Shown here one piece after another: positions 8,732 through 16,548 of a DNA stretch of 64,000 bases. The notes under the pieces were generated by a model. The model was not told where the DNA came from. It saw nothing but the letters and a program-made list of their open reading frames with translations, and ran no database searches. Source of the DNA: CAZIOH01 sp964540815. GTDB lineage: Bacteria > Myxococcota_A > Polyangia > Fen-1088. The stretch is taken from the NCBI GenBank assembly GCA_964540815.1, contig CAZIOH010000030.1:1-64000 (forward strand), given 5' to 3'. The position numbers and the translations under genes were made by a program. Every line of letters begins with the position of its first letter. The stretch's first letter is position 1.

Positions 8732-9352
8732 CTACATACAGGGCGGCGTCTTGACGGACTTCGCCATGGTCCAGGTCCAGGTCGAAGTGCAGCTCCCGGC
8801 CGCGGGAGTCATCGTGCATGCGGCCGCGAACATGGACTGCATCTCGGTGACGCTGATGGTGAACTGGTTGTCTGCCGTGAGCACGAGCTGAGACACGTCC
8901 GTTTGATGCCACATGCACGCGGCATTCGCGGAATCCGTCGGATCGCCGACCCGGTTGAGCGTTCCAACGTTGCTGGCAACGGTCCCAGCTCCGAGCGAGC
9001 CCGATGTTCCCAGGGTGATGATCTTCGTCGTGGAGTCGTAGTTGAACGGGAGCACCAGCGGATCCCCGGGGGTGGCGGCATCCAGAATCGATCCCTTCAT
9101 GCAGCCGTCGCTCACGCTGCTGGGATCGACCGCGATGACCTCGAAGCAGCTGTCGCCTCCGGTCAACCCGTAAAGCGCGGGGCCTTCAGCCGCGGAATCC
9201 GTGGTGGCCACTTCGGTGGTGGCTCCGTCCTTCCCGGACGTGCAGGCGGCGTCGCCGCCGTCGGCACAGCCGCTCGAATCGCTGCTGCACCCAGCGGCGA
9301 ACACGGTCCCTCCCAGGAACACCAAACCAAGGACTAGTCTCTGTCGCTTCAT
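8732..9352 (-). CDS. Hypothetical lipoprotein
   Basis: A 206-residue protein of unknown function. MKRQRLVLGLVFLGGTVFAAGC gives a textbook lipoprotein signal with C22 as lipidation site, followed by a Ser/Asp/Gly/Ala linker to about residue 60 and a compact secreted domain with several cysteines and a Trp/Thr-rich segment near the end (STWTWTMAK). The ATG at 9350-9352 is preceded by a GAGGGAG ribosome binding site. I recognise no domain. It is followed downstream on the same strand by REP-like repeats, and a small coiled-coil lipoprotein gene lies upstream on the same strand. Confidence 0.7.
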   Translation of the reverse strand: MKRQRLVLGLVFLGGTVFAAGCSSDSSGCADGGDAACTSGKDGATTEVATTDSAAEGPALYGLTGGDSCFEVIAVDPSSVSDGCMKGSILDAATPGDPLVLPFNYDSTTKIITLGTSGSLGAGTVASNVGTLNRVGDPTDSANAACMWHQTDVSQLVLTADNQFTISVTEMQSMFAAACTMTPAAGSCTSTWTWTMAKSVKTPPCM

Positions 9353-9396
9353 TTTCGATTCTCCCTCGAGCATAAGTAAGAAGGTTCCAGCGTCTG

Positions 9397-9813
9397 TCAG
9401 AACTGTCCGCGACCCTTTCGCGGTTGAACGGCAGGGCCGGTGGACGGGGCCACGGCGGGAGCGGGTTTGGCGGCCTCGGCGGCGACCGCGGGCTTGGTGG
9501 CGGACTTGGGCTTCTTGGCGGCGTGCTCTTCCTTCTTGGCGGGCTCGGCGGGAGCCGCGGCGGCCGCGGCGGCCGCGGCGGCGTCGGCGGCGGCCTTGGC
9601 CTGCAGGGCCGCCAGCTGCTGCTGGAGCGTCGCTGCCTGCGCCTTGGCGGCGTCGAGCTGGGTCTTCAAGCCGTCGCGCTCCGCGGTCACCGTCTGGAGC
9701 TGGGCCTTGGTCGAGTCGAGCTCGGCCTTCGACTGATCACATCCAGCCAGAAACAGACCTGCCAGTGCCAATCCCAGTCCCGCAACGGTGACGATTCGTT
9801 TCGAACCCTGCAT
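9397..9813 (-). CDS. Small coiled-coil, Ala-rich lipoprotein
   Basis: A 138-residue predicted lipoprotein. MQGSKRIVTVAGLGLALAG starts the signal, and the lipobox LAGC gives C25. Residues about 30-75 form a short coiled coil (heptads around KAQLQTVTAERDGLKTQLDA), followed by an 11-residue poly-alanine run and a Lys/Pro/Ala-rich tail. The architecture recalls Lpp- or Pal-like spacers that bind peptidoglycan, but no OmpA domain is present and no function can be assigned. A clear AGGAGA ribosome binding site lies upstream of the ATG at 9811-9813. The tail is compositionally simple. Confidence 0.68.
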   Translation of the reverse strand: MQGSKRIVTVAGLGLALAGLFLAGCDQSKAELDSTKAQLQTVTAERDGLKTQLDAAKAQAATLQQQLAALQAKAAADAAAAAAAAAAPAEPAKKEEHAAKKPKSATKPAVAAEAAKPAPAVAPSTGPAVQPRKGRGQF

Positions 9814-10154
9814 GAGCTTCTCCTTTGGTGATGGAAAGTGCTGCCCGATGAATAACGCAGAACCAACGGGTGCGCGCGCCCAATCGTCGCTGGATCCGGA
9901 CTGCGGCACCTTTGTGTCATGGATGGTGGGGGGTGCACAGTCTGCACGGGCTGGATGTCGGCCAGTCTCGAAGGGACGCCCGCCCCCGGGGAAATATTTC
10001 ATCGCCTGGACGCCGCTGGACAGACCAGCGCCCGCCGCCCGGTCGCCATTCGGCCGAGCCCTGGGAAACACGAAAGATTTGCGGTGGTCCCGGGCTGGGG
10101 CCGAGCGCCCCGGCTCAATCTGGCGCGCCTTCTCGACGATACCCGTCCGTGTCC
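9814..10154. other. Gene-free divergent intergenic region
   Basis: A 341-base gap between two divergent genes (start sites 9813 and 10155). It must hold promoters for both, but I see no convincing -35/-10 pair, hairpin or repeat. Open frames crossing it lack coherent protein composition. Confidence 0.5.
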
Positions 10155-11396
10155 ATGGACCACCATCGTGTTTCCAGCGCCCCCGGGGGCTCGCGGCTGA
10201 TCACCGTCGTCACCTTGGCGCTTGCCCTCCTCTGCCTCCGCTGCAACGGCGACACCACAGAGGTCGTGTGTTCGAGCACGCCGCTCGGAACCAGCGATGT
10301 GGCCCTGAAGGTCGAGAGCTTCATCTACACCTGGGGCTCCCTGGTGCAGGCCGCGCGCGACATCGATCACGACATGCTGAACCGGTGTCGCGCCCTGGCC
10401 GGTGATCTCGGGATTCCGGCAACCCAGCTCGCGCCGGCGGCCACCGCCGATCTCACGGCCCCGGGGGTCGAAACACAGGCTGCCTGCGCCGCCGTCAAGC
10501 GGGAGATCGACCGGATCGTCAAGGCCGATCTCCTCGCCAATGCCCACCTGGCGGTGATCGCCACCTCCGTCAAGTGCGCCGTCGACGTCGACGCCCGCCT
10601 GGCCTGCGAGCAGGGGTGCGACGCCGCCGTGGCCTCCGTCGTTCACCCGGCCTGCGCGCCCGGCAAGACCTTCGGCGACTGCGGCGCCACCTGCACAGGC
10701 ACCTGCGCCGGCAGCTGTACGGGCGGATGCGCGGGCACCTGCGCCGGCACCTGCACGGGCGCCTGCACGGGGAACTGCAACGGCACCTGCGACGGCACCT
10801 GCACCGCCAAGAACCCCGACGGCACCTGCTACGGCGGGTGCACCGGCACCTGCACGGGCGTTTGCGATGGACACTGTACGGGGACCTGCGCCGGGGGCAC
10901 CTGCGACGGCACCTGCACCACCAGCTGCGCGGGCACCTGCGAAGGCTCCTGCCCGGCCTGGCAGCCCGGGCCGATGTGCTCCGAGGCCGAGACCCTGACC
11001 ACCTCCCCCGAGTGCCGGATCAACTGCGACGCGCGCACCCGCTTCACCGCCCTGTGCGCCGACCCGTCGGTCGCGATCGCCTACGGGACCGCGGCCACCC
11101 GGCTGCAGAGAGCCGACCTCGATCGCCTGGTGGTCGCGCTGAGAACCAGCTATGCGCCGCTCGCCAGGCTCGGCTTCCGCGCCAGCACCCTGGTCGGCGG
11201 CGCAGCGGCCGAATACGCCATCGCGCTGCAGGGGCAGGTGGACACCGCGCGCCAGGTGGGCCACACGGCCCTGGCCTGCGTGACCGAGGCCATCAACGGG
11301 GCCAGCGACGCCGTGATGCGGGTGAACGTGAGCGCCAACGCCGCCACCTCGATCACAGCCAGCCTCGGCGCGGCGGGCGGCCTCCTGCCGCCCTGA
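10155..11396 (+). CDS. Secreted protein with Cys-x-Gly-x tetrapeptide repeats
   Basis: A 413-residue protein with an N-terminal hydrophobic signal (ITVVTLALALLCLRC). The middle, about residues 174-275, is a run of about 20 short units of pattern C-x-G-x (CTGT, CAGS, CAGT, CDGT), with a cysteine every four residues, broken once by KNPDG. The flanks are helical and Ala-rich with scattered cysteines; the part before the repeats contains a conserved-looking EVCS and LACEQGC region. I know similar repeats from myxobacterial hypotheticals but no function. Such regular cysteines suggest a disulphide ladder or metal-binding coil. The ATG at 10155 is chosen because it precedes the signal. Confidence 0.75.
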   Translation: MDHHRVSSAPGGSRLITVVTLALALLCLRCNGDTTEVVCSSTPLGTSDVALKVESFIYTWGSLVQAARDIDHDMLNRCRALAGDLGIPATQLAPAATADLTAPGVETQAACAAVKREIDRIVKADLLANAHLAVIATSVKCAVDVDARLACEQGCDAAVASVVHPACAPGKTFGDCGATCTGTCAGSCTGGCAGTCAGTCTGACTGNCNGTCDGTCTAKNPDGTCYGGCTGTCTGVCDGHCTGTCAGGTCDGTCTTSCAGTCEGSCPAWQPGPMCSEAETLTTSPECRINCDARTRFTALCADPSVAIAYGTAATRLQRADLDRLVVALRTSYAPLARLGFRASTLVGGAAAEYAIALQGQVDTARQVGHTALACVTEAINGASDAVMRVNVSANAATSITASLGAAGGLLPP

Positions 11397-11439
11397 CCTC
11401 CGCGGGCCAGGCCAAGTGACGAGAGTCAAGCCACGAGAG

Positions 11440-12414
11440 TCAGGTGACGAGACCGAACAGCGGTAGCTCGTCCACGTGGCGCAATCCGGGTCTCCCCACG
11501 AGCACGGCGGCGATGGCGTTCACCACCGTACCCACGGTTCCGCGATCCCCGTGGGTCCCACCCTGGAGCAGGACATCGAGCGGCGGGTCGGAATCGAGGA
11601 CGATGCGATCGTGGGGCTCCGGAGCCCCGACCGACATCTCGAGGTCGAGCCGCACGAGCTCGCGGCCCTCGCCCATCCCCACCGCGCTCTGGCGCAGCCC
11701 CGCCACCCGGCCCGGCGCGATGCCGGCGCGCGGGCTCTCGGCGCTGGTCACGACGGGTGCGATGGTCGAGCGCAGCTCCTCGAGCCGCAGCCCGAGGCCG
11801 CGCGCGAGGAGCTGGCACGACTCCGGCAGACCGCGGTGGCCGAGGCGCCGCGCGGCCACGCCCGCCTCGAACTCGGCGACGGTCAGATCGGCCCCCACCT
11901 TGGCGCGCAGCGGACCGCGCCGCTTGGCCGCGTCCACCACCCGCTCGACCCGCGCGGCCCGCACGGCCACGCAGCCGCCGGCCAGCGCCAGTGGCAGGCG
12001 ATCCATCACGAACCCCGGGTTCACCCCGGTGCCGAGGACCACGATGCCGCCCCCCCGCGCCAGCGCATCGATCCGCCGCGCCTCCTCGGGGGTGGCGAGC
12101 TCGGCGAAGGCCAGATCCTCGCAGCTCGACACCACGTGCAGGTGCCGCTCGGCGGCGCGCGCGACGATGGGAACCATCTCGGCGGTCCCCGAGGTCGTCA
12201 GCACCAGCGCCACGTCGCTCGGCACCGCGAAGGCCTCGTCCACCTCGCGCACCACCACCACGCCGACCGGCCCGAGCCCCGCGGCCACGCCCGCGTCCTG
12301 TCCCGCGAAGGCCGGATCCGCCACCGCGACGACGCGGACGCTGCGCTTGGCCACCAGCGCCTTCAGGACCTCGCGTCCAATCGCCCCCAGTCCGACCAAC
12401 GTCACACGCGTCAT
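11440..12414 (-). CDS. DapB-N-like NAD(P)-dependent dehydrogenase (diaminopentanoate dehydrogenase type)
   Basis: A 324-residue Rossmann dehydrogenase. The N-terminus TRVTLVGLGAIGREVLKAL carries the GxGxxG nucleotide-binding motif; LVLTTSG and VSSCEDLAF follow at the positions expected in DapB-type folds, and GTGVNPGFVMD matches the 2,4-diaminopentanoate dehydrogenase (Ord) group. Unlike true DapB it lacks the HHRLKxDxPSGTA motif, and a genuine dapB is present at 3.3 kb, so it is not a second lysine enzyme. The substrate is probably an amino-acid-derived imine, which is inference. It is convergent with the Cys-repeat gene, 43 bases apart. Confidence 0.72.
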   Translation of the reverse strand: MTRVTLVGLGAIGREVLKALVAKRSVRVVAVADPAFAGQDAGVAAGLGPVGVVVVREVDEAFAVPSDVALVLTTSGTAEMVPIVARAAERHLHVVSSCEDLAFAELATPEEARRIDALARGGGIVVLGTGVNPGFVMDRLPLALAGGCVAVRAARVERVVDAAKRRGPLRAKVGADLTVAEFEAGVAARRLGHRGLPESCQLLARGLGLRLEELRSTIAPVVTSAESPRAGIAPGRVAGLRQSAVGMGEGRELVRLDLEMSVGAPEPHDRIVLDSDPPLDVLLQGGTHGDRGTVGTVVNAIAAVLVGRPGLRHVDELPLFGLVT

Positions 12415-12510
12415 GCGGCCTCTCCTCGTGCTTGGCCGTCCGCGCACGGGGTCAGGGATCGGCACGAGGACCCTGGCCACCCCGCGGGCGCCGGCGAATT
12501 TCGGCGATGT

Positions 12511-15441
12511 CTACTTTGCGAACTCGCCCAGATCCTCGCCGATCTCCTCCAGAAGGGAAGAAAGTGCTCCGGGAGGCAGCGAATCGAGTCGCCGGCGGAA
12601 CCCCTCGAGCTCGTCCCGCAGGCGCGCGGCGCGCCGGCGAATGTTGGCGAGGGTCGTGTGCATCAGGATGAGCTGGGTGCTCTGGCCCTGGCCCGTCGCG
12701 CCGAGGGCAGAGTCGGTGCCCGCGCCCGCGCCACCGCCACTTTGCGGGGCGAGCCGGGTCCGCAGGTCATTGATCTCGCGCTCGAGGCCGGCTTGCCTCT
12801 CCTCGGACTCGCGGCGCAGCCGTGACAGCTCGAGGCGGGTCTCGATGAGCTGCGCGTCCTTGGAGGCGATCGCGCGCTCGAAGTCGGTCCGCTCGCCGGG
12901 TGCCGGCGGCGTCGAGGTGGTGGTCGCCGTCGTCCCCGTCGACGTGGCCAGCGACGCCGACACGGAGCGCGCCACCTGATCCCGGGCGCGGGTCAGGGTG
13001 TCCTCGATCGCCGTCAGCATGCGCAGCTCCTGGCGCAGCTGCTCCTCCACGTCCTCGATGGCGGCCTGAATCTCCGCCGCGTCCGGCAGCCCGTGCGTGC
13101 CGTTCTGGACCCGCGCGCCGACACCGGATTCCAGTGGCGATTCCAGCTCGGGCACCGCGGGAGGGCCCTCGGCGGTCACGGTCCGGCGCGCCTCGGCCGC
13201 AGCCTCGGCCTGCCGCTCGGCGGCCGCCAGCCGCTCGTCGAGGCCGACCGCCCGCTGCTCCGCCGCCAGGGCCCGCTGCTCCATCGCCCCGAGCCGCCGC
13301 TCGGCCTCCTCACCGGCTCCCGGGCCCGCGGGCCCGACCCGGCCGGGGCCGGCCCCGGCCGCCGCGGCCAGGCTCTTCTCTCGCTCGAGCCGCAGCAGCT
13401 TGCCTTCGAGCTCGGCCAGGCGACCCCGTCGGGTCCGGTCGGCCTCCTCCAGCGCCTTGGCGTTCCGCCGCAACGTCGACGCTTCCTTGTCGGCCGCCGC
13501 CGCTCGCGCCTCCGCGGCGCGCAGGGAATCCTCGAGCTCGACCACCAGGGCAGCCTGCTCGTCGACCGACGCGCGCAGGCGGCTGACCTCGCTGGCGTGC
13601 GCGGCTGCCGCCCGGTGGAGCTCCGCGATCGCGCGGTCCCGGCCCGCGCGCGCCACCTGAATATCCTCGGTGACGGGACGCTGCACGCTGGCCTCTTCCA
13701 CGGCGTGTCGGTGCTTCTCCTCGAGCTCGGCCACCCGCCACACCAGATCCTGCTTGTCACCCTCGAGCCGAGCGATCCGCGCGTCCCGCTCGCTCACCAG
13801 GGCCGCGCGCTGCGAGAGCCCGCGAATCTGCTCCTCGGCCCCCTGCAGGCGCCGACCGAGCTCGACGGCCTCGGCGCGCTCGTGGGCGACCGCCCGCTCG
13901 GCGACCCGCACGCGCTCCTCGGCGTCCGCGAGGGCCACCGCCATCGACGCTCCGGGCTCGACGCCTCCTTGGCCGGAGCCGCGGGTCACCTGCTCGCGCT
14001 CGCGCTCCGCCGAGCTGGCCCGCCGGACGGCCTCGGCGAGGTTCACCCGCAGCTGGGCGAGCTCCTCGCGAACGGCCGCGAGCTGCTCGGCGCCGGTGGC
14101 GTCGCCGCCCGGGGCCGTGGCGACGGACGCCCGCAGGCCCGTCGCGATCTGGTGCGCGACCGCCGCCATCTGCTCAGCGGTCTTGCGCGTGAGGGACAGC
14201 ACCGCCTCGTCCGCCTCGAGGAGCGCCCGCCGCAGCCGGGTCATCTCGCCGTCGGTCGCGACCCGGTCCTCGGTGGCCCGCCGCAAGCGCGCCCGCAGCT
14301 CGTCCATCTCGTCGCCCTGCACGCGCGCCACCCGCATGGCCGACTCCGCCTGCACGAGCGCCTCGTCCAGCTTGCGGCGCAGCTCGGCGACCCGGTTCTC
14401 GAGCTCCTCCACCCGCGCCCGACCCCGGTGCTCGCTCTCCTCGAGCCGGCGCTCGGCCAGCTCCGCGCGGGTGGCGGCGGCCACCGCGTCGAGCCCACCC
14501 GTGAGGACCGCCGCCACCGGAGTCGCCGCCGGTCCGGCGGGCTTGCTCGCCCCCGCGAGGGTGGTCCGGTCGGTGAGGGCCCGCAGGTTGGTCTCGGCGG
14601 TCTCGAGCTCGACCGTCAGCTGCGAGACCTTGGCGAGGAGCCGCGCGATCTCGGCGTTCTGGTTGGCGAGGCGGGTGCGCGCCTCCTCGGCCGCCTGCTC
14701 CCCGGCCTGCAGCCGGCGCGCGACCTCATCGGGGATCGCGGGGCGCCCCCCGGCGCCGGGCGCCGCGTGCAGCAGGCGCTCGATCGGCTCGAACGGCACC
14801 TGGACGAGGGCGTACCCGAGCGCCGCCGGCGCGGTCTTGCCGGCGATGGCGACGTAGTGGGTGGGGGGCTCGGCCTTGCCGTCGAGCAAGGTCGCGTCCA
14901 CCCGCAGCGCGTCCGCCGCGCTGTCGAACTCCACGAGCCCGAAGCCGAGGAAGGGGGTACGCCCGAGCATCCGGACCACCGGGAACTGCCCTTCGAGGGC
15001 ATCGACGAGCTCGTAGTAGCCGATCCCCTCGGCGGGGGCTGGCGTCCGGCGCTCGGCGGCGACCACGCTGATCATGATGTGGCCGCCCGCCGACAGGATC
15101 CGCCGCAGCACCAGCAGGAGGTTGCGGTTTCCGACCAGCGACCGACCGTCCGGGACGATGATGAAGTCGAAGAGCTCGTCGAGGACCCCCATCTGCCGCA
15201 GATCCGTCGCCGGCCGGTAGTCCACCTTCGGGTGCGAGAACCGGGTCCGGGCGCGCTCGATCTGTGCGAGATCGCTGTCGATGACCACCACCCGGTCCGC
15301 GCCCTGGGTCGCGAGGTACCTGGCGGAATCGCCGTCGTCGCAGCCGATTTCCAGCACCCGGCGCCCGGTCCACAGGGGAGCGGTGTAGGCATAAAGGGGA
15401 AGCCGCAGGTTCAGGAGGTCGGTCGCGCTGCGCTCTGCCAT
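12511..15441 (-). CDS. Class I SAM methyltransferase fused to a long coiled coil
   Basis: A 976-residue protein. Residues about 1-215 are a class I methyltransferase fold: motif I is VLEIGCDDGDSARYL (residues 29-43), the acidic end of beta-2 is VVVIDSD, and FDFIIVPDG and LVLRRILSAGGHIMISV follow. From about 230 to 900 the sequence is almost continuous heptad-rich coiled coil (Glu, Arg, Ala, Leu), interrupted by Gly/Pro/Ala linkers near 300 and 700-780, and it ends in a short helical domain. It is probably cytoplasmic since no signal or membrane segment is seen. I do not know its substrate. Coiled-coil length suggests a scaffold or cell-pole/cytoskeleton role. Confidence 0.75.
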   Translation of the reverse strand: MAERSATDLLNLRLPLYAYTAPLWTGRRVLEIGCDDGDSARYLATQGADRVVVIDSDLAQIERARTRFSHPKVDYRPATDLRQMGVLDELFDFIIVPDGRSLVGNRNLLLVLRRILSAGGHIMISVVAAERRTPAPAEGIGYYELVDALEGQFPVVRMLGRTPFLGFGLVEFDSAADALRVDATLLDGKAEPPTHYVAIAGKTAPAALGYALVQVPFEPIERLLHAAPGAGGRPAIPDEVARRLQAGEQAAEEARTRLANQNAEIARLLAKVSQLTVELETAETNLRALTDRTTLAGASKPAGPAATPVAAVLTGGLDAVAAATRAELAERRLEESEHRGRARVEELENRVAELRRKLDEALVQAESAMRVARVQGDEMDELRARLRRATEDRVATDGEMTRLRRALLEADEAVLSLTRKTAEQMAAVAHQIATGLRASVATAPGGDATGAEQLAAVREELAQLRVNLAEAVRRASSAEREREQVTRGSGQGGVEPGASMAVALADAEERVRVAERAVAHERAEAVELGRRLQGAEEQIRGLSQRAALVSERDARIARLEGDKQDLVWRVAELEEKHRHAVEEASVQRPVTEDIQVARAGRDRAIAELHRAAAAHASEVSRLRASVDEQAALVVELEDSLRAAEARAAAADKEASTLRRNAKALEEADRTRRGRLAELEGKLLRLEREKSLAAAAGAGPGRVGPAGPGAGEEAERRLGAMEQRALAAEQRAVGLDERLAAAERQAEAAAEARRTVTAEGPPAVPELESPLESGVGARVQNGTHGLPDAAEIQAAIEDVEEQLRQELRMLTAIEDTLTRARDQVARSVSASLATSTGTTATTTSTPPAPGERTDFERAIASKDAQLIETRLELSRLRRESEERQAGLEREINDLRTRLAPQSGGGAGAGTDSALGATGQGQSTQLILMHTTLANIRRRAARLRDELEGFRRRLDSLPPGALSSLLEEIGEDLGEFAK

Positions 15442-15548
15442 GGGGGTCGGGGCGCACTATAACGCCAAGCCGGCGGAATGGCGCGGCAAGAACGGGCAAG
15501 AACGGTTGTCGCGCATCCGTGGCATACTCGAGCCCGGGAACCACGAGC

Positions 15549-16010
15549 GTGGCCAAGCAGAAACCCAAGACGCCCTCCAGAATTCCGGCCACCGTCAAGC
15601 CAGGCGTCGGCGCGGGCGGCAGCGGCGCGGGTGGCGGTGTCGGGAGGGGCGCCGTCCAGCGACGGCGGTCTTCCACGGCGCGCACCGCGGGCCCCCCTCC
15701 GGTCGGGGATGTGGCCTTGGTCCTTGCCCGGGATGGACGCGGCACCCATATTCTCCGTCGGCGGGGGAACGGTGGGGCCGTCGAGCAGGGCATCTTGCAG
15801 CCCTTGACCGAGGGCAAGCCCATCGACGGAGAGGTCGTGAGCTTGCAGCAGAGGCCCGAGTTTCCGCTGCTGTTCGACGTGAAGACCGAATGGACGCCGC
15901 CCGAGGGCCGTCCCACATCCGATGGACCCGCGCAGGTGGCCACCGAGGCTTATCGCCGGGGCTGGGACGCGGTCTGGGGCGATTCCGAGCCCGACCGAAC
16001 CCTCAACTAG
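15549..16010 (+). CDS. Conserved-looking hypothetical protein
   Basis: A 153-residue protein with a basic, Gly/Pro-rich N-terminus (AKQKPKTPSRIPATVKPG) and a compact C-terminal half with strands such as DVALVLARDGRGTHILRRR and FPLLFDVKTEW. No signal peptide or membrane segment is present. The GTG at 15549 gives a natural basic start; another in-frame GTG at 15519 would add ten residues. It is divergent from the methyltransferase/coiled-coil gene, so the two may share a control region. I do not recognise the fold. Confidence 0.6.
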   Translation: MAKQKPKTPSRIPATVKPGVGAGGSGAGGGVGRGAVQRRRSSTARTAGPPPVGDVALVLARDGRGTHILRRRGNGGAVEQGILQPLTEGKPIDGEVVSLQQRPEFPLLFDVKTEWTPPEGRPTSDGPAQVATEAYRRGWDAVWGDSEPDRTLN

Positions 16011-16181
16011 TACCGGCCCAATCCGAGGAGCGCAGAGGCGCGCCGACCTGCGCCAAAATTGCGTCCGGAAAGCGCTGGAAAAATGCTCGAAAAACGGGAC
16101 AAACGCGCCAAGCAGCACTATGTTGCGGGCGTGTTTCAGGATTCAAGCTTGGTTGTAATTCCTCCGAAACCGGATACTCCC

Positions 16182-16439
16182 ATGCCCGACCATCTCGAAG
16201 CCCCCCTGACCCACCGGATTCGCATGCAAAACATCTTGGCCTGGATTCGAACCGCGAAGGAGAACCTGCCCGCCATCAGCCGGGGCGCCGTCTCAACCGA
16301 CCGCGTCGTCGCCATGTCGGCGCTCCTCGATCGCCTGCACGTCGAGGCGGTCCGCCGTCAGCGGGCGATGGAGTCGGACGCCGCCAACGCCTCTTCCACG
16401 GGTGCCGGCAAGCAGGACCCGCGCCGGCGCGCCGCCTGA
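16182..16439 (+). CDS. Small hypothetical protein
   Basis: An 85-residue open frame starting MPDHLEAPLTHRIRMQNIL, with a predicted helical body (AKENLPAISRGAVSTDRVVAMSALLDRLHVEAVRRQ) and a polar tail. The frame is open upstream to 16059, so the start is uncertain. Composition is protein-like rather than a shadow of another gene. No homologue comes to mind. Confidence 0.45.
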   Translation: MPDHLEAPLTHRIRMQNILAWIRTAKENLPAISRGAVSTDRVVAMSALLDRLHVEAVRRQRAMESDAANASSTGAGKQDPRRRAA

Positions 16440-16548
16440 GTCAGACCCAGGCCTGGGGGTGGATGCCGCAGCCGCGCGCGCCGACGCGGCGATCTGCTGG
16501 ACGACATTTTCGCACCACGTGGCGTCGTTGCTATGGTTGGCTAACCCC

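Noticed and set aside
10674..10975. Possible CRISPR-like or non-coding tandem repeat
   Set aside because: The repeats are 12-base units in frame with a coding sequence and contain no spacers.
11440..12414. Second dapB (lysine pathway)
   Set aside because: It lacks the HHRLKxDxPSGTA catalytic motif, and a genuine dapB is already adjacent to dapA.
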